Source: Naganishia liquefaciens (Eukaryota; Basidiomycota; Tremellomycetes; Filobasidiales; Filobasidiaceae). From it: a DNA stretch of 64,000 nt. The position numbers and the translations under genes were made by a program. Every line of letters begins with the position of its first letter. Positions within the stretch are counted from its first letter, which is position 1. The notes below the pieces were generated by a model, which did not search any database, was not told the origin of the DNA, and saw nothing but the letters and a program-made list of their open reading frames with translations. Positions 1 to 11,721 of the stretch are shown piece by piece. The stretch is taken from NCBI GenBank assembly GCA_013423385.1, contig BLZA01000011.1:681174-745173 (forward strand), written 5' to 3'.

Positions 1-3000
1 GAGATCGAAAATCAACTTGAGTTGATCGGGATCACTTCGGCCCATGAACAAGACGCGTCGCGTGAGCATCTCGCTGAAGATGCACCTGTAGGAACCGGGC
101 AGCATCAGAAGGAGAGTCGCGAAATCCTGATGAATGACATACCCTACACTCCACATATCCACTTCAAAGCCATATTGTGTTTCGCCCATGAAAAGTTCGG
201 GCGCACGATACCATCTCGTAACAACCATGTTCGTCATGAATAGATCATCATCGCAATCGTAGAGGTATCCTTCTGGCACTGCCCGAGCCAGACCAAAATC
301 TGCAATTTGGAGTAGACCAGCATTGTTCAGGAGGATATTTGCGGACTTCAAATCTCGGTGAACAATGTTATTCTGAAAAGCGAATAGACGTGAGACTAAT
401 AAAGATCCGCGGTCTTTTCAGAAACTTACGTGATGCATGTATGCGACGCCCTCAAGGAGCTGAAGCATGTAGAGCTTCATCAGACCGTCTGTCATGTTGA
501 GACTGGGGTTTTTCAAGAGACCACAAAGATCATGGTCCATGTATGGAAAAACTAGAAAGGTCTTTAAATCATCTGAGGGGGAACGGAAGACAATTAGTTT
601 CGATGCTTGGCTGCATCTTCTGAACCATTGTAGCGTACGGCTATGTTCTCTATCGACAACGATGTCGAGCAGAGGAACGATATTATCGTGAGCCAATAGT
701 TTTAGAATCTTGATTTCTCGAACAGTCGTCCCCAGGACCTAGCGAGTGATTGACTATCAGACAGAGATACAGCTTGCTAGAATCCGGTTGAGGTTAAACT
801 CACTCCTGCTTTGCCTTGACCCTTTGCTTCCTCTGGTGGCTGCAAAAGCTTCAATGCAACGACCATTTCGTCCTCTTTTCTCTTCGCCTTAGTGACCACA
901 CTGCATAATCGGTCACATAGTTTGTCCTTTATGGCTAGACATGAATACTCACCCGAATGTTCCCTTTCCCAAAGTTGCATCCTTCTTGTCTGCTCCGGTA
1001 GGCATGATGTAGTTGTCCAATCTCGAAGTCCCCATGAAAATTTTGTGATATACCCGAAGATCATCAGTAGAATCGAGTTTGTCGCCTTTTCGACGGATAA
1101 AAGGATCTTTGTCATGCGTGGATGCTGCGAATTCGCCGTTTTGAGCCGGGGTGAGCAACTCGCGAAGGCTGTATGACGAATTGGGATTGGGAGTGGGAGG
1201 ACGACTCGGCTCTGCAGAATTTGGCGCAGTGCCTGCTTCTTTTGCGATAGAGATTTGCTGCCTGGGACTCGGCTGACGTGAAAGGGTAGCAGCCTGGGAC
1301 GCAGGAATCATCGGCGAGGACGGAACCGACGCCGCTGGCTGAGGAAGTACCGGTGAGTAAATAGGCGTGATCGGATTCAACATAGTCATCGCGACTGGAG
1401 CGCCAGGCACCTCAAAGGATTCCGCGTTTTGAGCACCAATCGAGTTGGCTTCGAATTGGCTGTCCGGTATCTGTTGGGCTCCAGTAGCATGAACTGACTT
1501 GGCTATGGTTTCGCTCGAACCTCCCTGTTTGGCGAAATCTGGCGCAGACGCCTTCGACACGTTTTCAGGATCCGCCGATTCCTTGAGTAGCGCGTTGTCA
1601 TTGACGATCGCCACAAAATTTGGCGCGGAAGGGTGTATATCCATCGCATCTGCGTGCGAATGTTCAGGTGGAGGAGCAGGTGGCGGCGAAGGCGGTGCAG
1701 GAGGAGGATCATCTACGGGAGGACCTGGAGGCGCATCGGTTGGTAATGCCACTCCCTCCGCCATCTGTGAGTCCTGCTGAACTGCCTCTGGTCGCTTCCT
1801 TTTCGCGGGCTCTGACTCTAAACGCTGCCTTTTGTTCAAAGGCTCAGCTGATAAGCGGTGCCCGGAATCACGAAGAGGAGACGCCGGTCGCTTGAGTGAG
1901 GGAGAAGCTGATCGCTTCCTTGATGTCATCTGTTCCGTGCTCTGGGATTTAGCAAAGTCCGTCTTTGTTTGTGACCATCCGTGTTGCCCTGAATGTGGTA
2001 TCTGGTCGTTTTGGGATGGAAGCCTTGCCGCGTGGTGTTCTTCAATTGGATTCGAGCTTGAACCAGGCAGTCCCTGTCGCGGCATCGAGTCATTGCCTGC
2101 TGTTGAATGCTGATACGCCCCAGCCGTATGACCTCCCGGTTCAGGTCTCGCAGGAAGTTGAGCGTTAGGTGGGGCCGGGCGCATACGGCTGTGTTCCCGC
2201 GCTGGATCCATTCGGCGGTCATGATGATCTCGGCGGAAATGGTCTCGGCGAGAGGGATCGCCCCAAGTCCTTGCCCCACCTTCGTCCCGATAACGATCTG
2301 TAGGTGGACCATCGCCATTCCGGCGACCCCCGTGGGAATTTGGTGCCCAATGATGCGTCCGGTATCCTGACTGATGGGAATCCGAACCGTTGCGAGCTTC
2401 ATAGTGGCGGTCATCGCTCTTGCTGTGGGATATTGGACTGTCGGGAGGGCCGTAATCGAGGCCTGGTTTACGGTAAGAAGATTGATTGGATGTATAGTGT
2501 GACCCGTGTGGACCGTGATAGCGTCTGTCTGGATCTCGAGCCCAACCATGCCGCGAATCATCTCGACGATCCCGATACTCCGACTTATCGCTCGAGAATT
2601 CCTTGCTATCAGGTCTAGCCGAACCTCGCTTTTGCGAAAGTCCGGAGGATTCACTCTGCCAAGGATTCACGTCATCGATCACTCGCGATCCGGCGCTATG
2701 GGAGAGATCAGTGGAATCCCAGGACTGCGAGCTGGACGCGGCGGGATGATTGTGACGCGATTCTTCCTTCCTCGCCGTGCTGTGAGGATGAGTTCGTTGC
2801 CTTGACTCGTCGCTATTCCGGTCGCGGGACGTCTTCTGCGGCTCGTCCTTGTTGACCTCCCTGTGCCACCTCATTTGAGTGCTGTCCCTTCCCTCTTGTG
2901 CTAATGGCACTGCTTTCTTCTTATCCTGTGAGCCAGACTCCAGCCATTCCTGCTTCGACTTCCGCTCCGGGGATAGAGATTCCCATCTGGAACGCCGTCT

Positions 3001-3610
3001 CTGCTCGCGTTTCTCGCTCGACTCTGATCCATTTGACTGAGATGCCGGTAACGGTTCGGGAACTGAAGCAGTCGGAACTGAGATCAGGTAATCAGTGAGT
3101 CGTCGGCGAGGAATTGAGGGTATACCTACCAGCGATGGACTCCTCCTTGACAGTCACGGACAATGCAACGGCTGCCTCTGGTGGATCTTCAACAACTTCA
3201 CCTTCTTCGCCTTCCTCCAAATCCATCTTGACGGCCTCCAAGCGCTCCCCGGTGGCTTTGGCCTCAACGGCTGACTTCGCCGAAGAGCTAGCACCACGGA
3301 CGGATATGGTATTGGAAGGCAGAGCGTCCGAGGATTGGCTGCTTCTGGCAATACGAGTAGACGGAGATGGCGACAGCCTAAGGGAAGATGCAGCTGACTT
3401 CGAAGCCGCGTTGACAGCTTGCGCTTCGAATACTGCAGCGGGCGGTCGTGGAGAAGCTTGACTTGTGGTCGATTTGGGCGCGATTCCTTTGATCGCGAAA
3501 CTGACCAGGGGACCCTCGGCTGACAGCGGTTTCGCAGGAGGTGATGAGTGGGTAGCCGCCGATTTCAAGCTCAGTTTACGCGGACTGCTGTGCTGCGATG
3601 GATCTTGCAT
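1..3610 (-). CDS. BUR1: BUR1/CDK9-type cyclin-dependent kinase, C-terminus off the window
   Basis: Nuclear CDK expected to phosphorylate RNA polymerase II and elongation factors with a cyclin partner. Exons on the minus strand read about 3610-3130, 3077-953, 900-804, 738-639, 572-430 and 372 to the window edge. Roughly the first 850 residues are low complexity, rich in Arg, Ser, His, Pro and Asp. The kinase domain follows: glycine loop GKGTFG, VALKLL, VREIKILK, the BUR1-like hinge FPYMDHDLCGLL, catalytic HRDLKSAN, IADFGLAR and TRWYRAPEL. The hinge favours BUR1 over CTK1. The residue after GTFG is Val, as in many CDKs. The 66-nt intron at 573-638 is a multiple of three without a stop, but removing it restores the family spacing before LVFPYMDH. 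An ATG at 3682 in the same frame is an alternative start. Cyclin partner and C-terminal tail are not visible. Confidence 0.85.
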
Positions 3611-4463
3611 GGCGTAATATGCGTGTGCAGTCGTTGCCAAATGCCTCTTTGCGTCCAGCAAGAAGGTCCTGTCCAGCGGCAATCGAAAGGCGCCAGACGT
3701 GAAACAGGCTAGTGCCCAACGCTGCCAATGCGCTGTTCACGGAATTGCTGTCGTATGAAGAAACGGACGATTGCTGTCGACTGGACTGCCTCCTCGCTAA
3801 TCCATCGCCCTTGCTTTGCGATACAGTGCAAGACAGACCATGTGTGGGATGTACTTGCCACGGTGAACTCTTGGCTCAATGCATGCGAGCGAGCGAGCAT
3901 GCATGCAACCGATCGCTCGCCCACCTCCTAAATTGGGCGCACCCATATCCCGTCAACTTGGTGTGGTTTCAAGCTTCTTCCTTCGGTGCGAACGCGACGA
4001 GATAGGCATCTTGCCACCGGGTCTTCTGGTCGACGGCATGATCTTTTACGAATCCATCATCTGCTTCTCAATTACTCACGCACCTCAGCTGGCAAATTTT
4101 GATGTCGACAGTAGAAGCTGAGTGGGCACCCAGGCACCCGCCCAGGCAGCTGCTCAGGGGTTGCAGAGTCACTGAAAGAGGCGAAGCCATGTGAAATTTG
4201 ATCAGATCCGCGAACACCAATACGCTTCACAGGTAGACAGATCATGACATGTATCAGAGCAGAAGCGAATGCACAGATGCAATCACAACAGTCCAAAGAT
4301 ACAACATAGCGCTCAGGCTATACAATCGGAAAAATGGCATATCGATATCGGAGATTGATAGATGTTTGCTCAAAGGTAGCGAAGAACGAAGGTGTAAAAG
4401 GGGGAGATGTCGAGACCGGTAGGTCTTGGCAACAACCTGGTGATGACAACCTAAGCGTGTTGC
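3611..4463. other. BUR1 promoter and H3 3' flank
   Basis: Non-coding stretch between two minus-strand genes. I see no gene. At about 3880-3920 there is a GAGC/ATGC-rich patch with the inverted arms GCGAGCGA and TCGCTCGC, which could fold into a short hairpin near the BUR1 promoter. No clear TATA element was found. Confidence 0.4.
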
Positions 4464-5020
<557 letters not shown>

Positions 5021-5545
5021 TGTGAAGTGGGTGTATAGAGTTGTGAAAAGATAGAAAACGCCGATGGACAGAAGGTGGGCCAATGAGTGAAGACGATTAC
5101 CTGAGCAACGTTATATAGAAGCAACGATGGATGGCGACACACACACACCGCCGACTGGAGGTCTCACGCGAAAGGATGACATCGTTCCGCAGGACAGAGT
5201 CGGTTCCAAACAACACGGGACGATCCGCCCATCAGCATCACGTGACGTAAATCAGACATCAGGCTCGATAATCAGCTTGGACAGCGGCGGAGAAGCTGGA
5301 CAATCAATGGCTCGCGCACCGCGTCGTCGCGACCGAGAATACACGGCACATTTCACGCACAAAGAAAGCAAGGCGGATTTCCCTTGTCCTTACCTAATAC
5401 GGCTCCCGATCCAGGCATCGACATTCGGCGGACCGCGGAAAAGCGATCGAGACTGAAACCAAATGTCGCTCAGCAGCGTTCATGTTCTCGACTTCGGGTG
5501 AGGCAGCCAGACCGTATTTGAGATATCACCAACATCGTCCTCACC
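5021..5545. promoter_or_regulatory. Divergent promoter, histone H3 / mS35
   Basis: This 525-bp spacer separates the divergent H3 and mS35 starts. On the H3 side there is a TATATAA (5111-5117 on the minus strand) and a CCAAT motif at about 5079. I see no TATA box near the mS35 start, as is common for housekeeping genes. Confidence 0.6.
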
Positions 5546-6462
5546 ATGATTACCGCACCGGTCCGATCTGGACTGCGTCAAACGAGCCGTACTATTGCCC
5601 TCAGGGCAGCATTCTCGACCAGCAGCTCGCCAGCGGCACCGAGAACCGAAGGTCGAGATGGGAGAAGAAGGGACAACGCTTTCGACATTACCGGCATTCA
5701 AAAGTTCCAGTTCGACGACACGACGAGCTATGGGCATATGATCCTAGAGAAGAAGCGTGAGCATCTGAGTTTGCTGCAAGCGATTGAACGGGACAGAAGT
5801 CTGCTAGAACGTAAGTCAAGCACCCTGCGGTCATCTCGACCATTTCGCTTATATCTCATCCAGAACAACGAAAACCTTTCCAGCCTCCATCAAAGGATCA
5901 ATGCCTCCGTTTTACAACCACAATCGATCTCGTTATACCGGCAGATGCCTCAGCTCGAGAAACAGCCCACACCCACAAATCCGTTGTTCATGTTCCCATC
6001 TCGCGCTTACCATTAAGCGATGACGCCGCCATCCATCGATTCAAGCTGTTGGCTGGTCCAAGATGGATACCGCCCAAGAACGTCATCTTGCAGCAGGAGG
6101 GCGAAGAGGCGACCGCTGAGGAGGCACATGGCTGGTTCAAGATGAGCCAGGACAGCTTTGGCGAGGTTAGGCTGAACAGGCAATGGTTGACGGATACGAT
6201 GCAGAAGCTTGTACAGGAAGCCAACGTAAGTCGCCTTGACAGGATGGTCTTCGTATCGGAAAACTGATCTCTTTGGTTTCTTTAGTCCACAACGTCCACT
6301 ATCGCGCAACAAGAACTGCCCCTTGATCTCCGTCATGTCTACGCACGTCTGCGCAAGAAGCGGGACGGCAAGCGCGGGGATCATGTCTGGGCCAGGGTAC
6401 AGGCGAGGGCAGCAGCAGGGAACGGAGGCGGCGTCCCAGGTTTCCCCAAGGAATGGCTGTAG
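5546..6462 (+). CDS. RSM24: Mitochondrial small-subunit ribosomal protein mS35 (RSM24)
   Basis: Structural protein of the mitochondrial small ribosomal subunit. Exons 5546-5810, 5864-6225 and 6286-6462 give 267 residues. The N-terminus is a typical presequence: basic, without acids, ending in an RAAFSTSS cleavage-like site. The MRP-S28/mS35 core is visible as LPLSDDAAIHRFKLLAGPRW, an acidic insert, then FKMSQDSFGEVRLNRQW followed by LTDTMQKLVQEA. The C-terminus is basic with an Ala/Gly-rich stretch. Introns are 53 and 60 nt and all junctions keep the frame. The gene is divergent from histone H3. Assignment rests on the LAGPRW and RQWLTDTM-type signatures. Confidence 0.8.
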
Positions 6463-6575
6463 CGAGATTATATGATCGATGCCACGAGATGTCGCGAGCC
6501 GTGCCCCCATACTCAATTATTCTGCGTGGAAAAGTCTATTATTACAACTCAACGTGCAGCTTGGATAGGCTGCAA

Positions 6576-8785
6576 TCATGACCTGTCACTGAGCTGAGAC
6601 CCAGTGTCCTTGTTCTTCTCTTTGAGCTTTTCCTGGTCTTCGACCTTGTGCTGCTGGTCTTTCGCGTCCGCCTTGTTCTTCAGCGCATTGAATCGCTGCT
6701 TCCTCCACTCAGGACCCTTCTTGACCAGGATGATTGGCATCGGTGCAAGTGCCACGATGATACCGCTGAAAAGCGTAAACGCCCATCCCTCGCCGATGGC
6801 GTTAACAACGGGATCGATTACGGCCGTTGCTCCTGCTGCCAGTAAACATCGAGTGAGGTTGAACTGTACAGATGATAAGAGAAATTAGCTTTAGTCGCCA
6901 ATGGCGTTCTTGATAACTCACGGAAGCGGTGATCGCGCCACCCGTGCCTGGGAAAAGATCCACCATGAGAACCGAAGTGATACCCATCGTGATTTGCAAT
7001 CCGCCACCAACTGGCACAAAAATCAGTCTTCCGCTTGGATGCACACTTTGGCTTCTTACTGAAGAATTGGCATATGATGGACACCGCTACGTTTGTTCTA
7101 GATCTGAGCGACCATCCCAATCCGACACAAGCCACAAGGTAGATTCTGCGGAGAGAGGCATATTGATGAGCGCTGCTCGGCATGGTGAGTAGCAATGATA
7201 CCCACGCCACAACATAAGGGAACGCTCGAAGACGTGTCTTTTCCAAGGGAAAATCCTCCATAGCTATAACGTCATTCGGCTTGAATCCGAGAGCTTGTTT
7301 CGCGCGCTTGAAATCCCAGTCGAGGAATTTTCCGATTCCAAAAGCCATGGCCATTGCGCCGACGCCGTTTGATCTGCGGGCGGACATCAGTTGTCCAGCC
7401 ATCCGGTATTACTCTGTGAACTTACAAGTAACATAGACCGATTTTTATATCGTTGTAGCCGTAGTTCTTCTTGAGGAGTTGCGAGTAGACGGTCAACACG
7501 CAGTAGAACTCGGCGTAGATGAAGCTCGAGTACATGAGCATGAGGATCACATCTGAATAAAAGAGCATTCGGAACGAGGCAACTGGATTAAACTGGAGAC
7601 AGATTGTTCTCTCATCAGCATACTCGTTATATTACTTTGCACTATGACCGACTCACTTTCTTTCTTGGCATATGAAACACTTCTTTCGGAGGAAGGATAC
7701 CTTTACCAAATCTATGCTTGGATTCTTCTCGAAGCTTGAGACTTTCTCGTGGACGTCTGTTGTACCAAGGCTTAGGCAGTGACCCATCCCCAACGATGGA
7801 TCGCAAGGTTTCCGGTAAGAAGCTAGTCCAACATCAAAATCGTGAGTCCCCATCCTTTGCTCGTCAAGCCATCGCTTACAAGATGATCGCAACCAGGCTT
7901 ACACCACACCCTATGGCGAGAATCCAAAAAATCCACCGCCATGACAGAGCATACGAAAGGATGCCGCCCAAAACAGGACCCTAATGATGGCAAGTCAGTT
8001 TGCAGCGCACACAAATCTCATCCTTGCAGTACCCACAATTGCAGGTCCCGCCATGCTTAATGCACTAAAAAGACCCATGTATTTACCCCGTTCTTCCGGT
8101 GTTGCGATATCACTAACGCATCCACTTCCGATGCTGATGACAGCGGATCCACCAGTCGCTTGAACAATTCGAAGCACGAGCAGAAGCCAGAAAGCTGATG
8201 TCGGCGTCAGAGCGAGTCCGATGCATGCTCCCACGTAGATAGACAAAGTCATTATGTACACCGGTCGACGACCTATACTGTCGGACAGAGAACCCCAGAA
8301 CGATGGCGTGAGGCCCTGAAATACGCTGGAAGGGAGTCGTCAGCATGAGGCCATATGTGGGAGATGAACCATACTTACAGATATAAAGTCATAGTCAGGT
8401 TGATGTCTTCGCTCGACCGCTTGAACTGCTCCGCCAGTACTGGCAGACTCGGTGCGAGGATGACGCTGGATATTGGGCTGAACAAGCCAGCGACACTCGA
8501 CATTACGACGATCCCCCATTTCTGCTTTTTCGTGAAAGAGCTGAAAGGTTTGCTAGACTTGTCCTCGCCAGCCGTTTTTGTGCAGGATCCCTCAGATGAG
8601 GTGACGATCGTACTGTCTTGCTGCACTGCAGCCGCATCTGCTGGAGCGCTGGTACGCAAAGTGTCCGACTGTTGCGGTGTGAGGTCCCGCACTGTCGACG
8701 TTGCATCTGATTCCGAGCCCGAGTCGTGAGCCAATCTCGAAGAGACTGCCTGTTGCATCGCACTAAGCCTTGTCTCTGCCTGCAT
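6576..8785 (-). CDS. MFS exporter, DHA1 (QDR-like drug:H+ antiporter) family
   Basis: Multi-spanning plasma-membrane transporter of the major facilitator superfamily, probably exporting drugs or small organic compounds by proton antiport. The N-terminal 75 residues are cytosolic, rich in Ser, Thr and Gln. The first segment starts near WGIVVMSSVAGLFSPISSV, then PSLPVLAEQFKRSSEDIN, the loop motif FWGSLSDSIGRRPVY, and the antiporter-like stretch GSGCVSDIATPEERGKYMG. Later segments include GILSYALSWRWIFW and ITMGITSVLMVDLFPGTGGA. The C-terminus is charged and Lys/Glu/Gln-rich, ending SDRS. About six short introns interrupt it, placed at helix ends. Substrate cannot be told from sequence. The promoter carries a run of AGCGGG motifs. 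Confidence 0.8.
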
Positions 8786-9456
8786 TGTCCCCGGAGGTGT
8801 TGTAGACCGTTGTCTGTTGAATTCCCTTAATGCTTCTTGCGGTGTAATTCTTTCTACCTCGCGATTCGAATTGCGGACCCGCTTCAGGTATTCAAGGAAG
8901 ACGAAGGAATCTGCGAACGAGTCATCAGGCGAGATGATTCTCAGTCGCCTCTACTCATACACCGTCATATTGCATGAATGAGACAGCATTCAAGACTGAA
9001 CGATAAAATTGACCCGAAATGCATTCAGCCTACAATTCCCAGAATGAAATGTGTCGGATAAAGCGTCAGAAGCGGGATAGCAGCGGGGATGGCTAGCGGG
9101 ATGACATTTCGGCAGCGGGTTCGGCAATAAAGCGTCGGCTTAGGCCGATAGCTTCCCGTATCTTCTCCCAGTTCGCGTTCGCTCGTTGCGCTCAACTTCC
9201 TGGTGGGTATTGAGCTGGCTACTCCTTGTCATGGAAATGAGATGCCATTCAGGATGGTCGAACAGCAACGAGGATTATAGCAAAGCCAGAGTGTTGGTGC
9301 ATGCCGAGACCTGCTATTGGTGGGATGGACGAATACAACTTGCTGGGATCCCGGACTGTGCAGGAGAGCCGAATCGTGAGCGGGACTTTAATGTGGAGCA
9401 AAGCGAGATCTAAAGCAGAAATTGTTGCTGTGGGGTGCTGTGAGTTGCTACATTTG
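8786..9456. promoter_or_regulatory. MFS transporter promoter with repeated AGCGGG motifs
   Basis: This intergenic stretch lies upstream of the minus-strand MFS gene and downstream of MRS6. Four AGCGGG copies lie at 9071, 9082, 9095 and 9114 (CCCGCT in gene orientation), spaced 11, 13 and 19 bp. No gene is seen. The motif could bind a zinc-cluster regulator, which is inference only. Confidence 0.35.
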
Positions 9457-11380
9457 CTAGCATGATACGTCAGTAGCGATTGCTATGTCTCGGGTCGCTG
9501 TTTCTTCCCGCCTTGTTGGCAGGATTGACAGCCCAAGCTTCAAAATTGCTTTGGCTCGGCGCGCTTCCAAATCCAAGCCCTCGCACAACTCGGGATTCGC
9601 AAAAGCTGTTGGCTGAATTTCCTCCTCCGAGGAACGTCGATGTGTCGATGGAGGCAATATAGAAGGAATTTTGGTTTGATTCGACGAGTAGAATGACAGG
9701 AACTCCGCTGGGTGCCTGTCCAAAAGGCGGGTGATGTATGGCAGAAGCACAGTTTTGGGGTCCTTAGCATCGTTCGTCATGTCTGCCTGAACGTAGAGGG
9801 TAACTATGGGTAGCAGTGATGAGTTATCTGGAATGAGGCTTGATACTTTGGCAACTCACATTGATCTGCCGGACAGCTACCCGTTCCGGAACCCATCAGC
9901 AAAGCTCGAACTGCCGTGACGGGCGCTCCTTCGACGGATCCGGGTGGGAAGATGAGTATTAGCACATCTTGAGACATCTCTCTGGCCTCAAGGTCATCGG
10001 GGTCTTCCAGTTCGCTAGTCCCAGATGCAAAGGCTGCTTTGATCGACGGAGGCATGTCCTTCAAGATAGCAAGACAATTCGCCTGCAGCGATGATGTTGA
10101 GGGTTCGTTTGTCGCTATCGATGGGTGTCCAAGGGGACTTCCGCTTATGAGTAGATCAGTGCTGATGGGACTTGGATGTGCGGGAATGCTAAAGACGATG
10201 GGATGAGACGCGCCATTTTGACTCGGTGTTGGGCTGATTTGCAGATCCGAAATCTTGCTCTGCGATCCAAGAATATATGTTCCGCCATGTACGGCACAAG
10301 CTCTTGTCAAGTGGTCACAAATGTCTGATGAGCGACATCGACAACTTTGCCCCGCATAACAACATACCTGCAAAACGCCTGTGTGATTTCACCAATACCG
10401 CCGTATTGGGCCACTAGAAAAGGTGATGACCCATATCGTCCTATCGACTTGAAGTATCGGTTCATCCTGATCATGGCGGGTCCCACGGGATCTTTGCGGA
10501 GAATTAGTTCTGATCATCAGAGGTATTGTAATAGAAGTACCTGAAGGACTGCTGCAGAACGCTATGCCGTACGCGATTGTTTCCGCCAACATGTTCGAAA
10601 GCTGGAACGACGACCTTAGGTAGTCGATAATCGGTTCAGCTTCTTTACCTGAGGAAAGCGCATGGCTGTGAGAACGGCAGCCGCTGAGAGTAGCAAGATC
10701 GACTTACCGCGTAGCAGCGGATCAACGTCCTCACCACCGAGTGAGAACCCCTTTTCCGATGACGCAAACATGATAAACTTCATGAGCCGTCGTTTTTCCA
10801 AGAGCGACAACGACGAGTCCTTGAAAATCTGATCCTTTCCCGCTGGTACCCGTTTCCAGCTTCTAGTCGAGCTCGCTTCCCCGGGACTCGCAGCCTGGTG
10901 AATGGCGACACCGTCGACCAGGCGAAAGTTGACGTACTTTCCGACGTCTTCCTCGATCAGGGTCTCGATGAGATCGCCTCGCGCAGGCAGGACCGTCGGG
11001 AAGAGAGACAGCGAGTACTGCCGCGCGACTCGCGGTAGGTCGTTTTTGAACTCCTCGGACGGAAATTCATAGGAGGCGTCGGCGAATTGAGTCGCAGGCG
11101 ATGCTCGGATCTCGTCCACCCACTGCATCATCTCATCAACGGTGAGACTCGCATGGCGATCACCATAATATTCATGCTCGTCGAGGTGTAGAACACTGAA
11201 CCCCTGCTTTGCGAGCGCTCTGTTCTGTCACGTTGAGCATCAATGTGCTTGGCTATCTCAATCGCGCAGGGCGACTCACGATGCAGCAATGGACTCGCTC
11301 AGTCCTGTTCCGACGACTGTCACATCAAAGTGAGCTTGTCCTATGCCTTCGATGGGGGAGTCGGACGCCATGTGGCTCAT
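9457..11380 (-). CDS. MRS6: Rab escort protein (Rab geranylgeranyltransferase component A)
   Basis: REP presents newly made Rab GTPases to geranylgeranyltransferase II, allowing vesicle-traffic Rabs to attach to membranes. The start at 11380 (MSHMASDSPIEG) leads into the GDI/REP dinucleotide-fold motif FDVTVVGTGLSESIAASALA. LHLDEHEYYGDHRASL and the SLFPTVLPARG region follow. A later exon carries the REP/GDI signature AQYGGIGEITQAFCR, continuing into ACAVHGGTYILG after an intron. The last exon is ADMTNDAKDPKTVLLPYI, ending in a charged tail. I read six exons: 11380-11280, 11219-10649, then four more to 9457. The long serine-rich insert between GGTYILG and the C-terminus supports REP rather than the shorter GDI. 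It shares a 341-bp spacer with the divergent acyl-CoA oxidase. Confidence 0.88.
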
Positions 11381-11721
11381 GATCGTTTTCCTATTGTGCA
11401 CGTGAAATGCTTGTGACGCCGCTCATGCCAACTGCACCCATCTAGCCGCCACACGCGCGACCTTACGAATTCAGAACGCTTGGATTCGGTCCGGCCACGC
11501 GCGGGCGCACCATTCTTCCGGTCAGCGGACTTGAGCACTTTAGCATTCCGTTGGCCTGGGCGAGTCGGTTATCACGCTCCGCCCTGTATTACCGGAGATC
11601 AGGGCAATGCGAGATCGGCCTGTCAGGCCTATATATCGCTGACTCTTCTTCGCCTGCAATGCCTGGGTTGACAACACGACCTCCAAGCTCACAGCGACCA
11701 TCATTACCCACATCGCACAAC
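11381..11721. promoter_or_regulatory. Divergent promoter, MRS6 / acyl-CoA oxidase
   Basis: The 341-bp spacer between two divergent start codons is GC-rich. The oxidase side has a TATATCG-type element near 11630-11637 and pyrimidine-rich sequence before the ATG. No further gene is visible. Confidence 0.5.

Noticed and set aside
573-638. Stop-free multiple-of-three introns (also 25903-25962, 35448-35525, 43929-43991) as evidence of regulated retention
   Set aside because: With on the order of a hundred short introns in the window, several stop-free 3n introns are expected by chance. In BUR1, CLPTM1 and TFIIS, family spacing favours removal.
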